DNA of 64,000 nt from Bifidobacterium cuniculi (GCF_000741575.1 NZ_JGYV01000001.1:62001-126000), one strand, 5' to 3'; shown: positions 9,859-19,561, counted from the first letter of the stretch. Translations and numbers: made by a program. Notes: a model not told the origin generated them from the sequence alone.

Positions 9859-11490
9859 GTGAAGAACAGCACGAAGCTCATTGCCGCCGTCGCCACCCTG
9901 GCGACGGTCGCGTCCCTGGCCGCGTGCGGCGGGGTGAAGGACGATGCCGCCACGGCAGAGGCGGCGGACGCCATCATGATCGGCACCACCGACAAGATCA
10001 TGTCGCTCGACCCGGCCGGTTCGTACGACAACGGCTCCTACGCCGTGCAGATCCAGGTGTTCCCGTTCCTGTACGCACAGGACTACAACAACGCCGAGCT
10101 GTCCCCGGACATCGCCGCCGACGACGGCACGTGGAGCGACGACGGCAAGCAGTTCACCGTCAAGCTCAAGAGCGGCCTGAAGTGGGCCAACGGCCACACG
10201 CTCGACTCGAAGGACGTCAAGTTCTCCTACGACCGCATCAACACCATCAACGACCCCAACGGCCCCAGCTCGCTGCTGGCCAACATCGACTCCATCGAGA
10301 CCCCGGACGCCGAGACCGTGGTGTTCAACGCCAAGGTCCCCTATGACGTCACCCTCAAGCAGGTCATGAGCTCGCCCGCCGGCCCCATCGTGGACGACGA
10401 GGTCTTCGCCGCGGACCAGGTCACCGACGCCGACACCATCGTCTCCGCCAACGCCTTCGGCGGTCCCTACACGCTCACCGCATTCAAGCTCAACGAAGCG
10501 CTGAGCTACGCGAAGAACGACGCCTACCAGGGCCTGACCCCCGCCCAGAACGACGCGGTGCAGGTCAAGTACTTCGCCGACCCGTCCAACCTCAAGATGG
10601 CCGTGGAGCAGGGACAGGTCGACGTGGCCCATCGCTCGCTGACCCCCACTGACATCGCCGACCTCGAGAAGAACGACAAGGTCAAGGTCGTCAAGGGCCC
10701 CGGCGGCGAGGAACGCCTCTTGGTCTTCAACTTCAAGCTGCAGCCCTTCGGCGAGTCCCAGGCCGATGCCGACGCCGACAAGGCCAAGGCCGTGCGCCAG
10801 GCCGTCGCCAGCCTCATCGACCGCCAGGAGATCTCCGAGAAGGTCTACAAGGGCACCTACACCCCGCTGTACTCCTACATCCCCGACGGCCTGGTCGGCC
10901 ACGAGGACACCCTCAAGGAAACCTACGGCAAGGACGGCAAGCCCGACGCCGACCAGGCCGCCAAGATCCTCAAGGACGCCGGCGTGTCCACCCCGGTCGA
11001 TCTCAAGCTGCAGTACAATGGCGACCACTACGGCACCAGCTCCGCCGACGAATACGCAGCCATCAAGTCCCAGCTCGAGGACGCCGGCCTGTTCAAGGTG
11101 GATCTCCAGCAGACCGAATGGACCCAGTACAACAAGGAACGCGTCGTGACCGACGACTCCGACGGCTCCTACCCGCTCTACCAGCTGGGATGGTTCCCGG
11201 ACTACTCCGACCCGGACAACTACCTGTCCCCGTTCTTCCGCGACGGCAACTTCGTCAACAACGGCTACAAGGACACTGAGGTCAACGACCTGATCGTGCA
11301 GCAGGCCGGCATGGAGGACGAGGCCAAGCGTGAGGACACCCTCAAGCGGATCCAGAAGCTCGAGACCGAGGACCTGTCCACCATCCCGCTGCTGCAGGGC
11401 AACCAGGTGGCCGTCACCGGCGCCAACGTCAAGGGCGTCGTGCTCGACCCCTCCTTCCGCTTCCGCTACGCGTCCGTCACCAAGGACTGA
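9859..11490 (+). CDS. Peptide ABC transporter, family 5 solute-binding lipoprotein
   Basis: Extracellular lipoprotein that captures the substrate of the ABC transporter encoded next to it. The signal peptide ends in the lipobox SLAAC (Cys23), followed by a family 5 (DppA/OppA type) fold of 543 residues with the typical SLDPAGSYDN start. Start is GTG 9859 after an AAGAAAGAGAG stretch. Two permeases and a double ATPase follow in the same direction. Peptides are the family's usual ligands; the exact substrate is not visible. Confidence 0.9.
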   Translation: MKNSTKLIAAVATLATVASLAACGGVKDDAATAEAADAIMIGTTDKIMSLDPAGSYDNGSYAVQIQVFPFLYAQDYNNAELSPDIAADDGTWSDDGKQFTVKLKSGLKWANGHTLDSKDVKFSYDRINTINDPNGPSSLLANIDSIETPDAETVVFNAKVPYDVTLKQVMSSPAGPIVDDEVFAADQVTDADTIVSANAFGGPYTLTAFKLNEALSYAKNDAYQGLTPAQNDAVQVKYFADPSNLKMAVEQGQVDVAHRSLTPTDIADLEKNDKVKVVKGPGGEERLLVFNFKLQPFGESQADADADKAKAVRQAVASLIDRQEISEKVYKGTYTPLYSYIPDGLVGHEDTLKETYGKDGKPDADQAAKILKDAGVSTPVDLKLQYNGDHYGTSSADEYAAIKSQLEDAGLFKVDLQQTEWTQYNKERVVTDDSDGSYPLYQLGWFPDYSDPDNYLSPFFRDGNFVNNGYKDTEVNDLIVQQAGMEDEAKREDTLKRIQKLETEDLSTIPLLQGNQVAVTGANVKGVVLDPSFRFRYASVTKD

Positions 11491-11510
11491 CGCCACCGAC
11501 TGGCAGTGAC

Positions 11511-11546
11511 GGTGCCCGCGACGCCCATGGCAGGCGCGCGGGCACC
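11511..11546 (+). terminator. Stem-loop between binding protein and permease genes
   Basis: GGTGCCCGCG (11511-11520) pairs with CGCGGGCACC (11537-11546). A short T-run (CCCGTTTTCCC) follows. It could partly end or stabilise the transcript so that the binding protein is made in excess of the permeases. Confidence 0.5.
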
Positions 11547-11605
11547 CTCCCGTTTTCCCATGACCACAACCACATCCATCCATCCCTGACCGGAAGGAGA
11601 GGCCG

Positions 11606-12700
11606 ATGTCACAGGCCGCCACGGCGGAGGAACCCGCCGTATCCCAGGCCGCGCCCAAGGCCCACCGGAACCGATTGTCCGCCGGATTCTTCAAGTTCGT
11701 GCTCGGTCGGTTCCTGCTCATCATCCCTACCGTGTTCATCCTCGTGACCATCGTGTTCTTCGTCATGCGCGCCACCGGTGACCCCATCTCGGCGGCCATG
11801 GGCGGCCGCCTCACCCCCGAGGAACTGCAGCGGCGCATCCACGCGGCCGGCTACGACCGTCCTCTCGTCGTGCAGTACGGCGAATACCTGGGCGGCCTGC
11901 TGCACGGTGACCTGGGCACCACGCTCACGGACAACCAGCCAGTCATCCAGATCCTCGTACGCTACGGCGCCGCCACCCTCGAACTCGCCATTCTCGCCCT
12001 CGTCGTCGCCCTCATCGTGGGCATCGGCCTGGGGCGGGTCGCAGCACGCCACCGCGACCACGCCACCGACGCCGGCGTACGGCTCTTCGCCATCCTGTGC
12101 TATGCCACGCCCGTGTTCTTCCTCGGTCTGGTGCTCAAGCTCGTCTTCTCCGTCGCCCTGGGGTGGCTGCCCAGTTCCGGCCGCTCCTCGCTGGCCTCGG
12201 AGATGCAGTTCTCCCGCCTGGTCTCGCCCACCGGCCTGTACATCGTCGATGCCCTCCAGTTGGGCGACACCCAGGTCCTGGGCGACGTGCTCATGCACGC
12301 GGTCCTGCCCGCGCTCGCCCTCGGCCTGCTGACCGCCGGCGTGTTCATCCGCCTGGTGCGCACCAACGTGATCTCCACCTACAATGCCGGCTACATCGAG
12401 GCCGCCCGGTCCCGCGGCGTGGGGGAGAAGCGCCTCATGGGCAAGCATGCGTGGCGCCCCGCACTCATCCCCATCATCACGGTCATGGGCATGCAGATCG
12501 CGCTGCTGCTGGCCGGCGCCGTGCTCACCGAGACGACCTTCGAATGGAAGGGACTGGGCTTCATGCTCTCCAACTACCTCAAGGCGCGCGACTTCGTGGC
12601 GGTGCAGGGCATCGTCATCCTCATCGCCGTCATCGTCTCCGTGGTCAATTTCATCGTGGACGTCATCAGCGCGCTCATCGACCCGAGAGTGAGGTACTGA
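11606..12700 (+). CDS. Peptide ABC transporter permease, DppB type
   Basis: Inner permease subunit with a cytoplasmic N-terminus, one early transmembrane helix and a C-terminal core of about five helices. The EAA-type ATPase contact loop appears as GYIEAARSRGVGEK around residue 265. The 364 residues are somewhat longer than typical DppB because of a 25-residue N-terminal extension. An AAGGAGAGG site precedes ATG 11606. The next permease starts 2 bp after its stop. Confidence 0.9.
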   Translation: MSQAATAEEPAVSQAAPKAHRNRLSAGFFKFVLGRFLLIIPTVFILVTIVFFVMRATGDPISAAMGGRLTPEELQRRIHAAGYDRPLVVQYGEYLGGLLHGDLGTTLTDNQPVIQILVRYGAATLELAILALVVALIVGIGLGRVAARHRDHATDAGVRLFAILCYATPVFFLGLVLKLVFSVALGWLPSSGRSSLASEMQFSRLVSPTGLYIVDALQLGDTQVLGDVLMHAVLPALALGLLTAGVFIRLVRTNVISTYNAGYIEAARSRGVGEKRLMGKHAWRPALIPIITVMGMQIALLLAGAVLTETTFEWKGLGFMLSNYLKARDFVAVQGIVILIAVIVSVVNFIVDVISALIDPRVRY

Positions 12701-12701
12701 C

Positions 12702-13853
12702 ATGAGCGAAAGCACCGAGAACCGCGTCGGCGTGCCCGGCGACGCCCGGCTGGAGGGGCTGCGCATCGCCAAGCCCGACAGCCGGCTGTCCAAGCTGCCC
12801 GTCATCCGTGACCTCAAGGTCGCCGTCGGCTGGCAGAAGGCCATGCTGATCACCGGATTGGTCATCACCGGTTTCTTCCTGCTCGTGGCCATCTTCGCCC
12901 CCTGGATCGCGCCCTACGGATACGCACAGATCAAGGGGGAGGACGGCGTGCCCTTCCCGGCCCAGGCGGCGCCCAGCACCGAGCACATCTGGGGCACCAC
13001 GGTAGGCGGCTTCGACGTCTTCAGCCGCACCGTGTGGGGTGCGCGCACCGCCGTCATCGCCATCGTGGTGGCCGTGCTGCTGTCCATCTTCGCGGGCGTC
13101 TTCCTCGGTCTGGTCTCCGGCTGGTTCGGCGGCTGGTTCGACCGCGTGTGCGTGGTGATCGCGGACGCCATCTACTCGTTCCCGTCGCTGCTGCTGGCCA
13201 TCCTCATGGCCATCATGATCTCGGGCGGCCAGTCGAGCCTGTGGGGCGGCATCCTCGCTTCCGGCATCTCCATCACCGTGGTCTACATCCCGCAGTACTT
13301 CCGCACCATCCGCGCCGAGGTCATCCGCATCAAGTCGGATGCGTACATCGAATCCGCCAAGGTCGTGGGCGCCTCCACCCCGCGCATCCTGGGGCGCCAC
13401 CTGCTGCGCAACTCCACGCGCACGCTGCCGGTGATCCTCACCCTCAACTCCTCCGAGGCCATCCTCACGCTGGCCGGCCTGGGCTTCCTGGGCTTCGGCA
13501 TCGAACCCACCGCGGCAGCGGAATGGGGATACGACCTCAACCGCTCGGTCGCGGACGTGACCGCCGGCATCTGGTGGACCGCCGTGTTCCCCGGCATGGC
13601 CATCGTGCTCATCGTGCTGGGCATCACCCTGATCGGCGAATCGCTCAACGACCTGGCCGACCCGCGCCTGCGCGCACGCAAGTCCGCCGGCGAGGTGGTC
13701 GGTTCCATCGAGGACACCTCCGTGGACCCCACCGAGCGGCCGAACAACGACAACCCGGTCGTGGAGGAATACATGGCCACCCAGGATCCGGAGGTCGCCG
13801 TGCTGGCACGCACGATCCCCGACGAATCGCGAGGAGTGATCAAGGATGACTGA
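12702..13853 (+). CDS. Peptide ABC transporter permease, DppC type
   Basis: Second permease subunit, pairing with the DppB-type protein. The N-terminal OppC domain (first helix around residues 48-68) is followed by the transport core. The coupling loop is AYIESAKVVGASTPRILGRH. The C-terminus has about 50 extra polar residues beyond the usual DppC end, including many acidic residues. Its end overlaps the ATPase start by 8 bp. Confidence 0.9.
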   Translation: MSESTENRVGVPGDARLEGLRIAKPDSRLSKLPVIRDLKVAVGWQKAMLITGLVITGFFLLVAIFAPWIAPYGYAQIKGEDGVPFPAQAAPSTEHIWGTTVGGFDVFSRTVWGARTAVIAIVVAVLLSIFAGVFLGLVSGWFGGWFDRVCVVIADAIYSFPSLLLAILMAIMISGGQSSLWGGILASGISITVVYIPQYFRTIRAEVIRIKSDAYIESAKVVGASTPRILGRHLLRNSTRTLPVILTLNSSEAILTLAGLGFLGFGIEPTAAAEWGYDLNRSVADVTAGIWWTAVFPGMAIVLIVLGITLIGESLNDLADPRLRARKSAGEVVGSIEDTSVDPTERPNNDNPVVEEYMATQDPEVAVLARTIPDESRGVIKDD

Positions 13854-15588
13854 CAACGCCAGACAACCCCAGGCCGAGGACCTGGGCGACAACCTCGTGG
13901 ACGTGCACGGCCTGTCCGTGTCGTTCATGACGGATGCGGGGCCCATCAAGGCCATCGACGGCATCGACTTCACCATCCCCAAGGGCACCATCGTGGGCGT
14001 GGTCGGCGAATCCGGTTCCGGCAAGTCCGTGACCGCCCGCTCCATCATCCGCCTGCTGCCCGAGACGGCCACCACCGCAGGCGCCATCTACCTCAAGGCC
14101 GACGGCAGCGAGGGACTCGACGTGCTGGCCACGACCGGCGACGAACTGCGTCGCCTGCGCGGCGGCGAGGCGGCCATGGTCTTCCAGGAGCCCAACTCGG
14201 TGCTCAACCCGGTGTACACCATCGGCTGGCAGATCGAGGAAGGCCTGCGCGCCCACGGCATGAAGGACAAGAAGGAGCGGCGTGCGAAGGCCGTCGAGAT
14301 CCTCGAGAAGGTCGGCATCCCCGACGCCGCAACCCGCGTGGACTACTATCCGCACCAGTTCTCCGGCGGCCAGAAGCAGCGCATCGTGATCGCCATGGCC
14401 CTGGTGCTCAACCCCGGCCTCATCCTGGCCGACGAACCCACCACCGCGCTGGACGTGACCGTGCAGGCCGAGATCCTCGAACTGCTGCGCCTGGCCCGGG
14501 ACGAGTTCGGCGCCTCCGTCCTCATCATCACGCACAACATGGGCGTCGTGGCGGACCTGGCGGACCAGGTCGTGGTCATGTACCGCGGCCATGTCGTCGA
14601 ACAGGGCACCGTGGACCAGGTCTTCTACCACCCCCAGGCCGACTACACCAGGAAACTGCTGGCAGCCGTGCCGCGCATCGGCCAGCGCCTCGTGGTACGC
14701 GACGCCGCAGGACAGGTCATCGAGCGCAAGGTCGACTGGCGTGAGGAACCCGTCGTCGTCGAGGCGAAGGACCTGCAGATCACCTACCCCGGCCGCTTCA
14801 TGCAGCCGGACTTCAAGGCCGTGGACGGCATCGACTTCGAGATCCACCGCTCCGAAGTGCTCGGCCTGGTGGGCGAGTCGGGATCCGGCAAATCCACCAC
14901 CGGTCGCGCCATCGCCGGCCTGCAGAAGGTCTCCGGCGGCTCCCTCAAGGTGCTGGGCGTGGAGATGAACGGTGTCAGGGAACGGCAGTTCAAACCCAAG
15001 CGCGCGGACATCGGCTTCGTCTTCCAGGACCCGGGCAGCTCCTTCGACCCGCTCATGACCATCCTCGAGAACGTGGCAGAGCCGCTCATCGTGCACGGCA
15101 GGTACCCGACGGCCGCGGCGGCCCGCAAGGAAGTCGGCGAGCTGCTCGAGCTCGTCCAGCTGCCCAAGGCGTACCTCAACCGCTACCCCCACGAACTGTC
15201 CGGCGGCCAACGACAGCGTGCCTCCCTGGCGCGTGCCCTGGCCCTCAGGCCCAGCCTGCTCATCGCCGACGAACCCACCAGTGCGCTCGACGTGAGCGTG
15301 CAGGCCAAGGTGCTCGAACTGTTCAAGACCCTGCAGGTGGAGATCGGATTCGCCTGCCTGTTCATCACGCATGACCTGGCAGTAGTGGACATGCTCGCCG
15401 ACCGCATCATGGTGATGCACCGCGGGCGCATCGTGGAACATGGCGATGCCAACGAGATTATGCGGCATCCGCAGGACCCCTACACGCGCAAGCTGCTGGC
15501 CTCCCTGCCGGTGCCCGATCCGCGCGAACAGCGCCGACACCGAGAGGAACTGCACGCCCTGCTCGCCGACGAGGCGAGTACGGCTTGA
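13846..15588 (+). CDS. Double ABC ATPase for peptide uptake (DppD-DppF fusion)
   Basis: Cytoplasmic energy subunit with two ATPase domains in one chain of 580 residues. Domain 1 has Walker A GESGSGKS at residues 54-61 and signature FSGGQKQR; domain 2 has GESGSGKSTTGR near 345 and signature LSGGQRQR. Each domain ends in the oligopeptide/dipeptide C-terminal extension (for example HPQADYTRKLL). Fusion of the two ATPases is common in actinobacteria. The stop codon lies inside the first arm of a long hairpin. Confidence 0.93.
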   Translation: MTDNARQPQAEDLGDNLVDVHGLSVSFMTDAGPIKAIDGIDFTIPKGTIVGVVGESGSGKSVTARSIIRLLPETATTAGAIYLKADGSEGLDVLATTGDELRRLRGGEAAMVFQEPNSVLNPVYTIGWQIEEGLRAHGMKDKKERRAKAVEILEKVGIPDAATRVDYYPHQFSGGQKQRIVIAMALVLNPGLILADEPTTALDVTVQAEILELLRLARDEFGASVLIITHNMGVVADLADQVVVMYRGHVVEQGTVDQVFYHPQADYTRKLLAAVPRIGQRLVVRDAAGQVIERKVDWREEPVVVEAKDLQITYPGRFMQPDFKAVDGIDFEIHRSEVLGLVGESGSGKSTTGRAIAGLQKVSGGSLKVLGVEMNGVRERQFKPKRADIGFVFQDPGSSFDPLMTILENVAEPLIVHGRYPTAAAARKEVGELLELVQLPKAYLNRYPHELSGGQRQRASLARALALRPSLLIADEPTSALDVSVQAKVLELFKTLQVEIGFACLFITHDLAVVDMLADRIMVMHRGRIVEHGDANEIMRHPQDPYTRKLLASLPVPDPREQRRHREELHALLADEASTA

Positions 15589-15671
15589 TATGCCTGATAC
15601 GGGGAGTCCCTCCTGCTAGAAATCTTTCGTGATATTTCTAGCAGGAGGGACTCCCCGTATCAGGCATATCA
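15586..15671. terminator. Perfect 38-bp-arm hairpin after the ABC operon
   Basis: 15586-15623 is the exact reverse complement of 15634-15671, with a 10-nt loop CTTTCGTGAT. The first arm starts with the TGA stop of the ATPase gene. The genes on either side converge, so a two-way terminator is the simplest role, although the arms are far longer than needed. Confidence 0.75.
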
Positions 15672-15696
15672 GGACACGGCATTGCCATGTCCGCAT

Positions 15697-16386
15697 TCAC
15701 TCCGAGAGGTGCTCCGTGGAGGCGGACAGGATCCATTGCGGCTTGTCGCCGTCGGTGCCGGGCTTGTCCATGCCGATGGAAGCGCGGCTCTCCTCCTCGG
15801 GGTTCATGAGGATCTTCACCACTTCGGCAGCCACGGACTTGCGGGAGGCTTCGGTGCCGCGGAACAGCTCGCCCTTGGCGGTGGTCTCGTAGTCCACCTC
15901 GTCCTTGTCGGTCAGCCATGCCGGACGGATGATGGTGTAGTCGAGGTCGGATTCCTCGATGCGGTCGGCGGCCTTGCGGTAGTTGTCCAGGTAGTCGCCC
16001 AGCTCACGTGCGTTCCAGGCGCCGAACTCGCCGGGGACCTCGCCGTAGATGCCCAGGGAGGAGATCCACACCAGGCGCTTGATGCCCGCCTTGTCCATGG
16101 ACTCCACGACGGCCTTCGCCATCGGCACGATGTCCTCGCTGGATCCCTTGTTGGGGCCGAGGTTCGCGTAGACCTCGTCGGCGCCGGCGATGGCCTCGGA
16201 CACGTCGTCCGGGTTCTTCGCGTCGCCGGTGAACACGGTCACGCGCCCGTTGTTCAGGATCGACTCGGGAAGTTCGTTGTCGGTGTGCATGAACAGGTTC
16301 AGCTTGACGTCGCTCTGCTCGAGCAGCATGGTCTCCGCAATGCGCGCAATGCGTCCGTTCGCTCCCAGGATGGCAATGGTCTTCAT
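15697..16386 (-). CDS. NAD(P)H-binding protein, atypical SDR (NmrA-like)
   Basis: Cytoplasmic Rossmann-fold protein of the NAD(P)H-binding family. The N-terminal MKTIAILGANGRIARI is a variant GxxGxxG loop, and VWISSLGIYGE with a later YRKAADRIEESDLDYTIIRP segment matches atypical SDR proteins. I chose ATG 16386, which follows GAGGTG; the frame continues 30 codons upstream into the Nudix gene. At 229 residues the length is normal. No catalytic SDR Tyr-x3-Lys is evident (the equivalent is NYRKAAD), so the reaction is unknown. Confidence 0.8.
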   Translation of the reverse strand: MKTIAILGANGRIARIAETMLLEQSDVKLNLFMHTDNELPESILNNGRVTVFTGDAKNPDDVSEAIAGADEVYANLGPNKGSSEDIVPMAKAVVESMDKAGIKRLVWISSLGIYGEVPGEFGAWNARELGDYLDNYRKAADRIEESDLDYTIIRPAWLTDKDEVDYETTAKGELFRGTEASRKSVAAEVVKILMNPEEESRASIGMDKPGTDGDKPQWILSASTEHLSE

Positions 16387-16429
16387 AGGTTTCACCTCGT
16401 ATCGTATAGTTCCCGGTCCCTCGGCCGGT

Positions 16430-16957
16430 TCAGCGGAACCGGTCGGCGCCGTCCACGGTGAACTGGGCATGTGCATTGCCGGCTGCCCGATGCCGCAGGT
16501 AGTCGCGTACGGCGGCGATGCGCTGCACGGAGCTTTCCGTCACCGGGACAGGAAGATCGCCCGGAGCGAACCAGCCGACGGACGTGCTTTCGTCGTCCGC
16601 CACCCGCGGCTCGTCGTCCGCACCGTCCGCCAGCTGCGCGAGGAACAGGTGGTCCATGTACCAGGTGCGGTCGCCGTTGGGGTAGGTCATGAGCTCATGG
16701 TCGGACTTGACGGCCACCAGGTCGGTGACCTCGATGGCCAGGCCGGTTTCCTCCATGGCTTCGCGCACCAGGGTGTCCGCCGGGTCCTCGCCGGGTTCCA
16801 CGATGCCCGACACCAGCGCCCACTTGCCGTTGTCGGCACGCTGCTCGAGCAGGAGCATGCCGTCGTCGCGCACGATGCAACCGGAGACGCCCATGAGCCA
16901 CAGCGGGGCATGGCCGACCTTGTCGCGCAGTTCGAGGATGAACTCAGGCGTCGGCAT
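16430..16957 (-). CDS. Nudix hydrolase
   Basis: Cytoplasmic hydrolase of nucleoside diphosphates linked to another group. The full Nudix box is present from about residue 50: GIVEPGEDPADTLVRE followed by AMEETGL (Gx5Ex7REUxEExGU). I prefer ATG 16957 (MPTPEF) because AAGGAAG lies about 7 nt upstream; GTG 16963 would abut that site. The start overlaps the pepP stop by 14 bp, so the two are probably co-expressed. The substrate is not predictable. Confidence 0.88.
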   Translation of the reverse strand: MPTPEFILELRDKVGHAPLWLMGVSGCIVRDDGMLLLEQRADNGKWALVSGIVEPGEDPADTLVREAMEETGLAIEVTDLVAVKSDHELMTYPNGDRTWYMDHLFLAQLADGADDEPRVADDESTSVGWFAPGDLPVPVTESSVQRIAAVRDYLRHRAAGNAHAQFTVDGADRFR

Positions 16958-18524
16958 GCGCACCTTCCTTCGCCATGGCCGCCATCCAGGCCTCCACGTC
17001 GTCGATCTGCTTGGGGATGCCCGCGGAGATCCATTCGGGACCGTCCTCGGTCATGAGCACGTCGTCCTCGATGCGGATGCCGATGCCGCGGTACTCCGGC
17101 GGGATCATGAGGTCGTCCTCGCGGAAGTACAGGCCCGGCTCGATCGTGAAGATCATGCCCGGACGGATCTCGGCGCCCTGGTAGGATTCGTAGCGTGCCT
17201 GCGCGCAGTCGTGCACGTCGAGGCCCAGGTGATGGGCGACGCCGCACGCGAGCCAACGGCGGTGCTGCTGGCCCTCGGGGGAGAGGGACTCCTCCACATC
17301 CACCGGCAGGATGCCCCAGTCATGCAGGCGCTCGGCGATGACGCGCATGCAGGCGTGGTGGATGTCCGAATAGGTCGCGCCCGGCCTGGCGGCCTCGAAG
17401 CCGGCCTGCTGGGAGTCGAGCACCGCCTGGTAGAGCTTCTTCTGGAAGTCGGTGAACCTGCCGCTCGTGGGGAAGGTGCGCGTGATGTCCGCCGTGTACA
17501 GGGAGTCGACCTCCACGCCGGCGTCAATGAGCAGCAGGTCGCCGCTCTCCACGGTGCCCGTGTTGCGCATCCAATGCAGGATCGGGGCATGCGGGCCGGA
17601 GGCGATGATCGTGTCGTAGCCAACCGTGTTGCCCTCCTCGCGGGAGACCGCGTTGAAGGCACCCTCGAGCATGCGTTCGGAACGCGGCTTGCCCAAGGCC
17701 TCGGGCAGCTTGCGCAGGATGTTGTCGAAGCCGTGCTTGGTGGCTTCCACCGCGCGGCGCACTTGCTCCACCTCGTAGTCGTCCTTCTCCATGCGTGCCT
17801 CGGAGGAGAACTCGTAGAGGCGGTCGTCGTCCGCGGCCGTCGCATCCGGGTCGTCGAAGCCGTGCTCGGCGCGCAGCCGATCGACCATGGCGGTGACGCC
17901 GGGGTCCACATTCGCGATGACGCGCAGGCGCACCGCGCCGGCCTCGGTACCGACGTCCTTGCCCAGGGCGTCCTCCAGTTGTGCAAGATCGTGGGTCTCG
18001 ATGCCCGTCATCGCCGCCATCTCGTCCAGGCCGGCGCGCGGGCCTACCCAGTACTCGCCGTAGTGCGGGTCGTTGAAGAAGTCGGTGGTGTAGTGGTTCG
18101 CGCGCGGCGCCACGAACAGCTGCGGCGTATGGCCGTCGGCAGTCGGGTCGAGCACGAGCACGGAGCCGGCCTCATAGTCCTGCCCCAGGCCCGTGTAGTA
18201 GCTGAAGGCGCTGTCCGGGCGGAACATGTAGTCGCAGTCGTTGTTGCGCACCTTCGGCTGGCCTGCCGGGATCACCAGCCGTTCTCCCGGGAAGGCCTCG
18301 GAGAGCGCCTTGAGGCGCGCCGGCGTGTATGCGGCCGCCTCGAGACGCTCCACGGCGGGTTCGTCGTCGTCCCAGCCGGTGCTCATGAACTCCACGAAGG
18401 CCTCGGAGCGCGGGCGCAGCGACCGGTTGTTCACGCGGTCGCCCATCGGCTGGTCGTCACCGGGCGCGTTTGCCTCCTCGCGTGCCTCATACTGCTTGTC
18501 CTGCTGCGTGATCACTTCGCTCAT
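16944..18524 (-). CDS. pepP: Xaa-Pro aminopeptidase (aminopeptidase P)
   Basis: Metallopeptidase that removes N-terminal residues preceding proline, acting on peptides in the cytoplasm. An N-terminal AMP_N domain (about residues 60-200) precedes the M24 pita-bread domain. The metal ligands are visible: Asp in LLIDAGVEVDS and TADITRTF, His in GVAHHLGLDVHD, Glu in FTIEPGLY and Glu in GIRIEDDV. The 526 residues are normal for the actinobacterial form. Peptide uptake operons nearby fit a role in peptide use. Confidence 0.93.
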   Translation of the reverse strand: MSEVITQQDKQYEAREEANAPGDDQPMGDRVNNRSLRPRSEAFVEFMSTGWDDDEPAVERLEAAAYTPARLKALSEAFPGERLVIPAGQPKVRNNDCDYMFRPDSAFSYYTGLGQDYEAGSVLVLDPTADGHTPQLFVAPRANHYTTDFFNDPHYGEYWVGPRAGLDEMAAMTGIETHDLAQLEDALGKDVGTEAGAVRLRVIANVDPGVTAMVDRLRAEHGFDDPDATAADDDRLYEFSSEARMEKDDYEVEQVRRAVEATKHGFDNILRKLPEALGKPRSERMLEGAFNAVSREEGNTVGYDTIIASGPHAPILHWMRNTGTVESGDLLLIDAGVEVDSLYTADITRTFPTSGRFTDFQKKLYQAVLDSQQAGFEAARPGATYSDIHHACMRVIAERLHDWGILPVDVEESLSPEGQQHRRWLACGVAHHLGLDVHDCAQARYESYQGAEIRPGMIFTIEPGLYFREDDLMIPPEYRGIGIRIEDDVLMTEDGPEWISAGIPKQIDDVEAWMAAMAKEGAHADA

Positions 18525-18593
18525 GTGCTGTCCTTTCTGCTCGATGATGACGTCCTATTGCGCTCCATGGTAGTCCGGGAGAGGAAGAACTGC

Positions 18594-18608
18594 CCATTTG
18601 GGGGACAG
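18594..18608 (+). repeat. Upstream element, copy 1
   Basis: CCATTTGGGGGACAG, 114 nt before the first lipoprotein start. Differs by one base from copy 2. The element recurs only ahead of exported-protein genes of this island. Confidence 0.5.
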
Positions 18609-18722
18609 ACGAGGGCGGATGCTCAACGCGCAGGGTGAAAAGATGGATGATACAGGAAGCACATCAAGACGACATGCAGATTTCGTGAATGGGAAATTCG
18701 TGGAACCGAAAGGAGGACAGTG

Positions 18723-19253
18723 ATGCCAAGGAGAGGTAAGACGGCGGTAGTAATGGCCCTTCTACTGTTTTTAGTGGCTGGTGGATGTGGGGGTTGTACC
18801 CATGCCTCAGATACCCCCACGCAGCGCTGGTCCACGTCCGCTATCACGGGCAACGGAGATTTCAATGCCGTCACTCCTGACATGCTCAAGACTTACGTAA
18901 TGAGCGACGAGAGTCCCATCCATGATAAGCTGGGCACCTTTTTGGGCATGGGCACTGTCACGGGAAAGGGCACCATTCCCTTGAACGGGGCGGCTAGGAA
19001 TCCGGATGGTCTCCGTTATGGTGTCACACTCCTGTGTGACGGTAGTCGTGACGTTCCCTATCGTGTCAGCGTGCAGCAGGACGGAAAGACTCGTAGCATC
19101 GGTTATACCGAGGGCTGTCAGACGCAGGACGGTGCATTGACGCTTTCCCTTGGTGAGGATCTGTTTCCCCACGCGACCGAACTGCTCATCGAATCCGAAC
19201 CTGATGGTCGGGTGATGGCTGTCGTTTTCGAGCTTCATGCCGATAAACAATAG
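18723..19253 (+). CDS. Small lipoprotein, paralogue family member A
   Basis: Predicted surface lipoprotein of 176 residues; function unknown. A basic N-terminus and hydrophobic stretch end in a lipobox around AGGC (Cys22). The mature part shares a pattern with the genes at 21466 and 22602: a TP..L..YV.S stretch, then FLGMGTVTGKGTI, then LLCD and EGC cysteines that could form a disulfide. A strong AAGGAGG lies 6 nt before ATG 18723, which decides the start over GTG 18720. GC content is lower than in the flanking genes. I do not recognise a named domain. Confidence 0.75.
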   Translation: MPRRGKTAVVMALLLFLVAGGCGGCTHASDTPTQRWSTSAITGNGDFNAVTPDMLKTYVMSDESPIHDKLGTFLGMGTVTGKGTIPLNGAARNPDGLRYGVTLLCDGSRDVPYRVSVQQDGKTRSIGYTEGCQTQDGALTLSLGEDLFPHATELLIESEPDGRVMAVVFELHADKQ

Positions 19254-19405
19254 ATTCGTAACGATGGGTTGTGGTTGTGGGAAGGTCTCAAGAGGATACT
19301 TCTGCAGTCATAACCCATTCGTGCTAACAATGTGCAGGGACTCGATGGAGGCTTGCGTGTGCTGATGTGGAGGGTGATGGGTTACGAGTTCTCGGTTGGA
19401 ACGCG

Positions 19406-19468
19406 TCACTCTCGTGATGAGTCTGTGTACTTCATGTTGCTGTCCTGTTCCGTGACCACTTCGCTCAT
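19406..19468 (-). pseudogene. Decayed duplicate of the pepP 5' end
   Basis: The minus-strand frame from ATG 19468 reads MSEVVTEQDSN and stops after 20 codons; intact pepP starts MSEVITQQDK. The matching DNA block covers roughly 19440-19475 against 18495-18530, and both copies are followed by a CATGGTAGTC segment. This is a relic of a second pepP start in the same orientation. The surrounding stretch 19254-19573 holds no other gene that I can support. Confidence 0.65.
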
Positions 19469-19561
19469 ATGCCGGTTCCTTTATGCGGGTGGGTGATGTA
19501 CCCATGCATGCATTCATCGCCCAACATGGTAGTCGCCGGCCGCAACCTGTTCGCCCGAGGT

